Assembly (NCBI GenBank): GCA_023436765.1 | Contig: JAEZHX010000139.1 | Span: 1-27,878, forward strand | Length of the DNA stretch: 27,878 nt | Origin: Bacillota bacterium | GTDB lineage: Bacteria; Bacillota; Clostridia; Lachnospirales; Lachnospiraceae | Direction: 5' to 3' | Part shown: positions 22,960-27,878 of the stretch, in pieces | Position numbering within the stretch: position 1 is the stretch's first letter | How the letters are laid out: every line of letters starts with the position of its first letter | Translations under genes and position numbers: made by a program | Notes under the pieces: model-generated | Told to the model about the DNA's origin: nothing | Databases searched by the model: none | Seen by the model: only the letters and a program-made list of their open reading frames with translations

Positions 22960-23688
22960 ATGAAATTATTTCCGGCAATTGATATTAAAAACGGTCAATG
23001 TGTAAGATTGAGGCAGGGGAGTTTCCGTGACGTTCTGGTATACTCCGATATACCCTTAAAGGTGGCAAAGCAATGGGAAGCATATGGGGCTTCCTTTATC
23101 CATATTGTGGATCTTGATGGGGCATTGGTTGGCCACTCCGTTAATGAAGAAGTGATCCGAGAAATTGTAAGGAGCGTAAAAATCCCGATACAGGTCGGTG
23201 GCGGTATCCGTACGATTAAGGATATTGACAATAAGCTATCCTTAGGGATTAAACGTGTCATTATCGGAACCAAGGCAGTGAAGGACCCGGGCTTTATTAA
23301 AGAAGCTATTCAGACCTTTGGTGCGGATAAGATCATCATCGGCATTGATGCCAAGGATGGAATGGTAGCGATTGAGGGCTGGGAAACCATAAGTAATTAT
23401 CAGGCAGTAACCCTGGCACATGAAATGAAGAAAGCTGGCGTAAAAACAGTGGTTTATACGGATATTTCAAAGGACGGCATGTTGCAGGGACCGAATATCA
23501 CCCATACCAAGGAAATGGTTCAGGAAACAGGACTTAATATCATCGCTTCCGGAGGTATCTCCTCCTTAAAGGATCTGGAATTATTGCAGGAAATCAATGT
23601 ATATGGTGCAATTATTGGCAAGGCCCTATATGAGAATAGAATAGAATTTAGGAAAGCGGTAACGATGTTTGAACGACCGGTGAAATAA
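22960..23688 (+). CDS. hisA: ProFAR isomerase HisA
   Basis: 1-(5-phosphoribosyl)-5-[(5-phosphoribosylamino)methylideneamino]imidazole-4-carboxamide isomerase, a TIM barrel of 242 aa. The catalytic Asp is in PAIDIKNGQCVRL (Asp 8), and the second is in VVYTDISKDGMLQGPN. Both phosphate loops are intact: QVGGGIR in the N-terminal half and ASGGISS in the C-terminal half. Start ATG 22960 has AGAGG upstream. hisH normally lies between hisB and hisA or next to hisA and hisF, but neither is present here; the 89-base hisB-hisA gap holds nothing recognisable. Confidence 0.97.
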   Translation: MKLFPAIDIKNGQCVRLRQGSFRDVLVYSDIPLKVAKQWEAYGASFIHIVDLDGALVGHSVNEEVIREIVRSVKIPIQVGGGIRTIKDIDNKLSLGIKRVIIGTKAVKDPGFIKEAIQTFGADKIIIGIDAKDGMVAIEGWETISNYQAVTLAHEMKKAGVKTVVYTDISKDGMLQGPNITHTKEMVQETGLNIIASGGISSLKDLELLQEINVYGAIIGKALYENRIEFRKAVTMFERPVK

Positions 23689-23715
23689 CGGGAGATCATA
23701 AGCTTGGAGGTTGCG

Positions 23716-24984
23716 ATGTCATACAAAAAAATAATCCCCTATATCAATGCAGAGAATGAGGCGCTGGCGAGTGTGATACAGCTTGCCAAGTATTACTCCG
23801 ACGGTGGAGCGGATGAAATTCTGATATACAATTATTCAAAGGATTTGAGATCCAGGGAGGAATTCATCAGTCTGGCGAAGGAACTGTGTAAGGTGATCGA
23901 TATACCGCTGATCATCGGCTGTCATGTCAGCCGACTTGAGGATATCAAGAAGGCACTCTATTCAGGAGCCGCCTCCGTGCTGATGAAGTATTCCCAGGTG
24001 GAGGATAAGAAGCTGATTACCGAGGCTTCCGAACGTTTTGGTCCTGCAAAGCTTATGATTGAGCTTGATATGCTGGAGTGTATGGATTCGGGTGAGGATA
24101 ATCTTCCGGAGGTGATCAGAGCAGGAGGAGCAGGTACGATACTGCTGAAGCATGTGGCGATATCGGCACATGTAACCGAAATTATCACGAGGTCCCCGCT
24201 TCCTGTTATCATAAGGGACAGCCTTGTGAGGAATGATATCTATAACCTGATTTCAATTTCCAATGTGGCAGGTGTCGCAACCAATTTCTTTGAGAATAAG
24301 GACATCATGAAAGCCAAGCATGCCCTGAAGCAGGAAGGGATAGAGGTCAATGTATTTGATAGTAAGCTGCCGTTCTCTGACTTCAAGCTGGACGCACAGG
24401 GACTGATCCCGGTTATCACCCAGGATTATAAGACCGGTGAGGTATTAATGCTTGCGTATATGAACGAGGAGGCTTATAATAAGACTATTGCCGGCGGAAG
24501 GATGACCTACTATTCCCGCAGCCGTAAAGCCATCTGGTTAAAGGGTGAGACCTCGGGACATTATCAGTATGTCAAGGAGCTGATACTGGATTGTGATAAG
24601 GATACCCTGCTTGCGAAGGTAAGACAGATCGGCCCTGCTTGTCATACGGGGAGCAAAAGCTGCTTCTATACGAATCTGATGGAGAAGGAATATAAGAATT
24701 CCGACCCGTTCCATGTATTTGAAGAGGTTTTCAGCGTGATTATGGATCGCAGGAGGAACCCGAAGGAAGGCTCCTACACCAATTACCTGTTTGATAAGGG
24801 AATTGATAAGATCCTTAAGAAATGCGGCGAGGAAACAGCCGAAATCATCATTGCAGCGAAGAATCCCGGATCAGAGGAATTGAGGTATGAGATCGCGGAT
24901 TTCATGTATCATTTGATGGTTCTGATGGCGGAATGCGGCTTAGACTGGAAGGATGTTACCACGGAGCTGGCGAACAGAAAATAG
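23716..24984 (+). CDS. hisIE: HisIE (PR-AMP cyclohydrolase / PR-ATP pyrophosphatase) with a degenerate HisF-like N-terminal domain
   Basis: HisIE carries out steps 2 and 3 of histidine synthesis. The HisI domain is at about residues 224-322: metal-binding DCDKD (292-296) and zinc-type Cys 293, 309 and 316 (PACHTGSKSCFY). The HisE domain is at about 336-422 (EETAEIIIAAKN, YEIADFMYHLMVLMAE). A normal HisIE is ~200-220 aa; this one is 422 aa because residues 1-215 resemble a HisF/HisA barrel (KKIIPYINAEN, AKYYSDGGADEILI, ITEASERFGP). There the HisF catalytic Asp 11 position is Asn, the VGGGIR phosphate loop reads IGCHVS, and the second half is shortened with no clear second catalytic Asp or GG loop. 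It is thus probably not an active cyclase. Start ATG 23716 (GGAGG at 23706-23710, 5 bp spacing); TTG 23704 overlaps that site. hisA is just upstream. Confidence 0.9.
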   Translation: MSYKKIIPYINAENEALASVIQLAKYYSDGGADEILIYNYSKDLRSREEFISLAKELCKVIDIPLIIGCHVSRLEDIKKALYSGAASVLMKYSQVEDKKLITEASERFGPAKLMIELDMLECMDSGEDNLPEVIRAGGAGTILLKHVAISAHVTEIITRSPLPVIIRDSLVRNDIYNLISISNVAGVATNFFENKDIMKAKHALKQEGIEVNVFDSKLPFSDFKLDAQGLIPVITQDYKTGEVLMLAYMNEEAYNKTIAGGRMTYYSRSRKAIWLKGETSGHYQYVKELILDCDKDTLLAKVRQIGPACHTGSKSCFYTNLMEKEYKNSDPFHVFEEVFSVIMDRRRNPKEGSYTNYLFDKGIDKILKKCGEETAEIIIAAKNPGSEELRYEIADFMYHLMVLMAECGLDWKDVTTELANRK

Positions 24985-25055
24985 GAATAAAGGATTACTT
25001 AAGAAAGATATTCATATGAAAAGATGAATTTCACATAAACAGGAGGCAAAAGCAA

Positions 25056-27698
25056 GTGAAAACGTACGGTGTAAACGAACTCAGAAAGATGTTCTTAGAC
25101 TTCTTTGAAAGTAAGGGACATCTGGTATTAAACAGTTTTCCTTTAATACCCCATAATGATAACAGCTTATTATTGATTAATTCCGGTATGGCACCCTTAA
25201 AGCCCTATTTTACCGGACAGGAGATTCCTCCGCGTAAGAGAGTGGCGACCTGCCAGAAATGTATCCGCACCGGTGATATTGAGAATGTCGGTAAAACTGC
25301 CAGACACGGAACCTTTTTTGAGATGCTTGGTAATTTCTCCTTCGGGGACTACTTTAAGCATGAGGCGATTGCCTGGTCCTGGGAGTTCTTCACTGAAGTT
25401 GTCGGTCTTGATCCGAACCGTCTCTATCCGTCCGTCTATCAGGAGGATGATGAGGCTTTTAATATCTGGAATAAGGAGATCGGTATTCCGGCAGACAGGA
25501 TCTACCGTATGGGAAAGGCAGATAATTTCTGGGAGCATGGGGCAGGTCCCTGTGGTCCCTGTTCCGAGATCTATTATGATCGCGGTGAGAAATACGGCTG
25601 CGGTCAGCCCGGCTGTGAGGTGGGCTGTGACTGTGACCGTTTCATTGAGGTCTGGAATAATGTATTTACCCAGTTTAATGGGGATGGCAATGGCCATTAT
25701 ACGGAGCTGGAGAATAAGAATATCGATACCGGCATGGGTCTTGAGAGACTTGCTGCCGTGGTGCAGGATGTCAGCTCTATCTTTGATATCGACACGATGC
25801 GTGCAATCAGGGATAAGGTCTGCAGTATGGCAAGGGTTAATTACCAGGAGGATCCGAAGAAGGATATTTCTATCCGACTGATTACGGATCACATCCGTTC
25901 CGTTACCTTTATGGCTTCCGACGGTATCATCCCATCCAACGAGGGAAGAGGCTATGTGTTCCGCCGTCTGCTTCGCCGGGCTGCGAGACATGGCAGGCTG
26001 TTAGGAATTGAAGGAAGCTTCCTCGCTGAGCTTTCCAAGACCGTAATTGCAGAGAGTAAGGACGGATATCCGGAGCTGGAAGAGAAGAAGGATTATATCC
26101 TAAAGCTCCTTACGATTGAAGAAGATAAATTTGCGAAGACGATTGACCAGGGCCTCAGCATCCTGTATGAGATGGAGAAGGAACTGGATCTTAAAAATTC
26201 CAAGACCCTTGCAGGTGAGGATGTCTTCAAGCTTTATGATACCTATGGCTTCCCGCTGGATCTGACGAAGGAAATCTTAGAGGAGAAGGGCTACCAGATT
26301 GATGAGAAGGGCTTCAAGGAAGCGATGGAGGTACAGAGGGTTACAGCCAGAAAGGCTAGAGGTACTACGAATTACATGGGTGCCGAGGAAACTGTGTACC
26401 AACAGATCGATCCTTCCGTAACTTCAGCCTTTGTCGGTTATGAGACCCTTACCCATACCTCTGAAATCACTGTATTAACCACTGAAACCGAGCTTACCGA
26501 GGAACTGGTGGCAGGACAGAAGGGTACGATCCTGGTGAAGGAGACCCCATTCTATGCAACCAGCGGTGGTCAGGCTGCCGACACCGGTGTGATCAGGACG
26601 GCAACAGCAGAATTTGAGGTAGAGGATACCATTAAGCTGCAGGGTGGCAAGATCGGCCATGTTGGAACTGTAACCAAGGGAATCTTCAAGGTGAAGGATC
26701 AGGTTACCCTAGAGGTGAATGCCTCCCAGAGAGCAGCCACCGCGAAGAACCATAGTGCTACCCACCTGTTGCAGAAGGCACTGAGAACCGTACTTGGCTC
26801 CCATGTAGAACAGGCAGGCTCCTTAGTAACGGAGGATCGTCTACGCTTCGACTTTACCCATTTTTCCGCACTGACCTCTGAGGAGCTCAGCCGCGTAGAG
26901 GCATTGGTGAACGAACAGATCGGGAACAGCCTTCCCGTTGCCACGAAGGTCATGAACCTGGAGGATGCGAAGAAGGAAGGCGCCATGGCTTTATTTGGCG
27001 AGAAATATACAGAGAATGTACGTGTCGTGACCATGGGCGAATACAGCAAGGAGCTTTGCGGCGGAACCCATGTAACTAATACAGGAGTAATTACAGTATT
27101 TAAGATCCTATCTGAGACAGGAATAGCAGCCGGTGTCAGAAGAATTGAAGCCCTGACCGGTAACGGGGTCTTAAGCTTCTATCAGGAGCTTGAGGCAGAG
27201 CTTCATTCAGCCGCTAGGGCAGCCAAGACGGAGCCCGCACAACTGACGGGAAGGATTGAGGGATATCTCGAGGAGATCAAAGCCCTCCGTTCCGAAAATG
27301 AGAAATTAAAGAGTAAGCTGGCGAACAGCTCCCTGGGTGATGTCATGAATCAGGTAACAGAGGTCAAGGGTGTGAAATTACTCGCTGCAAAGGTTCCGGA
27401 GCTGGATATGAACGGACTCCGTAATCTGGGTGACCAACTGAAGGAAAAGCTCGGAGAAGGCGTGATCGTATTGGCTTCCTCCACAGCACCGGATAAGGTA
27501 AGCTTACTTGCCATGGCCAGTGACACTGCAATGGCGAAGGGTGCTCATTCCGGTAATCTGATCAAGGAGCTGGCATCCTTTGTCGGAGGCGGCGGCGGTG
27601 GAAAGCCGAACATGGCTCAGGCCGGCGGTAAGAACGCAGCCGGAATTGATACAGCGATTGCGAAGGCGGAGGATGTTTTGGACACTCAGATAAAATAG
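25056..27698 (+). CDS. alaS: Alanyl-tRNA synthetase
   Basis: Class II synthetase that charges tRNA-Ala and edits mischarged Ser/Gly, 880 aa, full length. The N-terminal aminoacylation domain has SGMAPLKPYF and GRGYVFRRLLRRAARHGRLLG. The editing domain zinc motifs are NHSATHLLQ (HxxxH) and CGGTHVTNTG (Cys and His). The C-terminal C-Ala domain includes a coiled-coil stretch and FVGGGGGGKPNMAQAGG. The start codon is GTG at 25056, supported by AGGAGG (25041-25046) 9 bp upstream and by the usual MKTYGVNELRK-type N-terminus. Only ~70 bases separate it from hisIE, with no clear promoter, T-box or terminator, so part of its transcription may come from the his operon. Confidence 0.99.
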   Translation: MKTYGVNELRKMFLDFFESKGHLVLNSFPLIPHNDNSLLLINSGMAPLKPYFTGQEIPPRKRVATCQKCIRTGDIENVGKTARHGTFFEMLGNFSFGDYFKHEAIAWSWEFFTEVVGLDPNRLYPSVYQEDDEAFNIWNKEIGIPADRIYRMGKADNFWEHGAGPCGPCSEIYYDRGEKYGCGQPGCEVGCDCDRFIEVWNNVFTQFNGDGNGHYTELENKNIDTGMGLERLAAVVQDVSSIFDIDTMRAIRDKVCSMARVNYQEDPKKDISIRLITDHIRSVTFMASDGIIPSNEGRGYVFRRLLRRAARHGRLLGIEGSFLAELSKTVIAESKDGYPELEEKKDYILKLLTIEEDKFAKTIDQGLSILYEMEKELDLKNSKTLAGEDVFKLYDTYGFPLDLTKEILEEKGYQIDEKGFKEAMEVQRVTARKARGTTNYMGAEETVYQQIDPSVTSAFVGYETLTHTSEITVLTTETELTEELVAGQKGTILVKETPFYATSGGQAADTGVIRTATAEFEVEDTIKLQGGKIGHVGTVTKGIFKVKDQVTLEVNASQRAATAKNHSATHLLQKALRTVLGSHVEQAGSLVTEDRLRFDFTHFSALTSEELSRVEALVNEQIGNSLPVATKVMNLEDAKKEGAMALFGEKYTENVRVVTMGEYSKELCGGTHVTNTGVITVFKILSETGIAAGVRRIEALTGNGVLSFYQELEAELHSAARAAKTEPAQLTGRIEGYLEEIKALRSENEKLKSKLANSSLGDVMNQVTEVKGVKLLAAKVPELDMNGLRNLGDQLKEKLGEGVIVLASSTAPDKVSLLAMASDTAMAKGAHSGNLIKELASFVGGGGGGKPNMAQAGGKNAAGIDTAIAKAEDVLDTQIK

Positions 27699-27729
27699 TT
27701 ATCCTTGGACAAAAGTTAAGAAAAATCAG

Positions 27730-27757
27730 TTGACGAAATTGAAATATATGATATAAT
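27730..27757 (+). promoter_or_regulatory. Promoter of rpsU (extended -10)
   Basis: TTGACG (27730-27735) and TATAAT (27752-27757) with 16-bp spacing, plus TG-A before the -10 (TGATATAAT). Predicts a ~75-nt leader before rpsU. Confidence 0.82.
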
Positions 27758-27787
27758 CTTTTTAGTGCTATTCAAAAAATACCCAAA

Positions 27788-27814
27788 CAGTTGTATACGC
27801 ACAATACACAACTG
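27788..27814 (+). other. Stem-loop in the rpsU leader
   Basis: CAGTTGTAT (27788-27796) pairs with ATACACAACTG (27804-27814), with a 2-base bulge and a 7-base loop. It is directly next to the GGAGGGAGG ribosome-binding stretch (27814-27822). Possibly a translational control or stability hairpin. Confidence 0.5.
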
Positions 27815-27836
27815 GAGGGAGGTTAGGTGTGAGACT

Positions 27837-27878
27837 ATGTCAAATGTAATTGTTAAAGACAATGAGACTTTAGATAGT
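27837..27878 (+). CDS. rpsU: 30S ribosomal protein S21, 3'-truncated by the window edge
   Basis: Only the first 14 codons are visible: MSNVIVKDNETLDS, matching the conserved N-terminus of bacterial S21 (MSNVIVKENESLDS-type). S21 is a small (~58 aa) basic 30S protein involved in initiation. The ATG is preceded by a long purine-rich GGAGGGAGG stretch and by a good promoter, which suits a highly expressed ribosomal protein gene. The rest of the gene is outside the window. Confidence 0.88.
   Translation, partial: MSNVIVKDNETLDS

Noticed and set aside
24985..25055. Possible T-box or promoter before alaS
   Set aside because: The gap is ~70 bases, too short for a T-box. Only a weak 6-bp ATTCAT/ATGAAT stem and no convincing -35/-10 pair are present.
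25197..25991. 264-aa open frame on the minus strand
   Set aside because: It lies wholly inside alaS, which has unmistakable synthetase motifs. The minus frame has no recognisable domain or good ribosome binding site; it is a shadow of codon bias.

Overview
The window looks like chromosomal core-genome sequence from a spore-forming, Gram-positive anaerobe of the class Clostridia, most probably Lachnospiraceae-like. This placement is inferred from gene content; no search was run. The supporting signs are a sporulation gene (spoIIP) beside lepA and hemW, a CIRCE-controlled hrcA-grpE-dnaK-dnaJ-prmA-rsmE order typical of Firmicutes, a RecU resolvase, a HisZ plus short-HisG ATP phosphoribosyltransferase, and strong AGGAGG-type ribosome binding sites. 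Every convincing gene is on the + strand. I see no tRNA, rRNA, CRISPR array, transposase, integrase or phage gene.

Layout. 1-3416: the 3' part of spoIIP, a 383-base gap holding a long interrupted inverted repeat and a good promoter, then lepA. 3417-5059: a hairpin-rich spacer, hemW and a terminator. 5118-11703: the heat-shock operon, with promoter, perfect CIRCE operator, hrcA, grpE, dnaK, a structured spacer, dnaJ, prmA and a strong terminator. 11704-18535: a new promoter carrying a LexA/DinR-like palindrome, then rsmE, a small alarmone synthetase, an RsmF-like rRNA m5C methyltransferase, an RsuA-type pseudouridine synthase, a HAD phosphatase, an RluA-family pseudouridine synthase, recU and a terminator. 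18553-24981: the histidine genes in two promoter-led blocks, hisZ-hisG-hisD and hisB-hisA-hisIE, the second behind a leader of four stem-loops. 25056-27698: alaS. 27730-27878: the promoter, leader and first 14 codons of rpsU.

Working together: HrcA represses its own operon through CIRCE, and GrpE, DnaK and DnaJ form the Hsp70 folding machine. Several enzymes between them cover ribosome maturation and modification: PrmA on protein L11, RsmE and the RsmF-like enzyme on 16S rRNA, the RsuA-type enzyme, and an RluA-family pseudouridine synthase. LepA, AlaS and S21 add to the translation theme. The histidine block encodes the first steps (HisZ/HisG, HisI and HisE, HisA), the dehydratase (HisB) and the final dehydrogenase (HisD). 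It lacks hisH, a catalytically credible hisF, hisC and the histidinol-phosphate phosphatase.

The most interesting points are: (i) a HisIE protein with an N-terminal HisF-like domain that appears to have lost the HisF catalytic residues and phosphate loops; (ii) a LexA-like operator over the promoter of rsmE and the alarmone synthetase gene; (iii) a ~211-bp interrupted palindrome between spoIIP and lepA; and (iv) several structured intergenic leaders and spacers.
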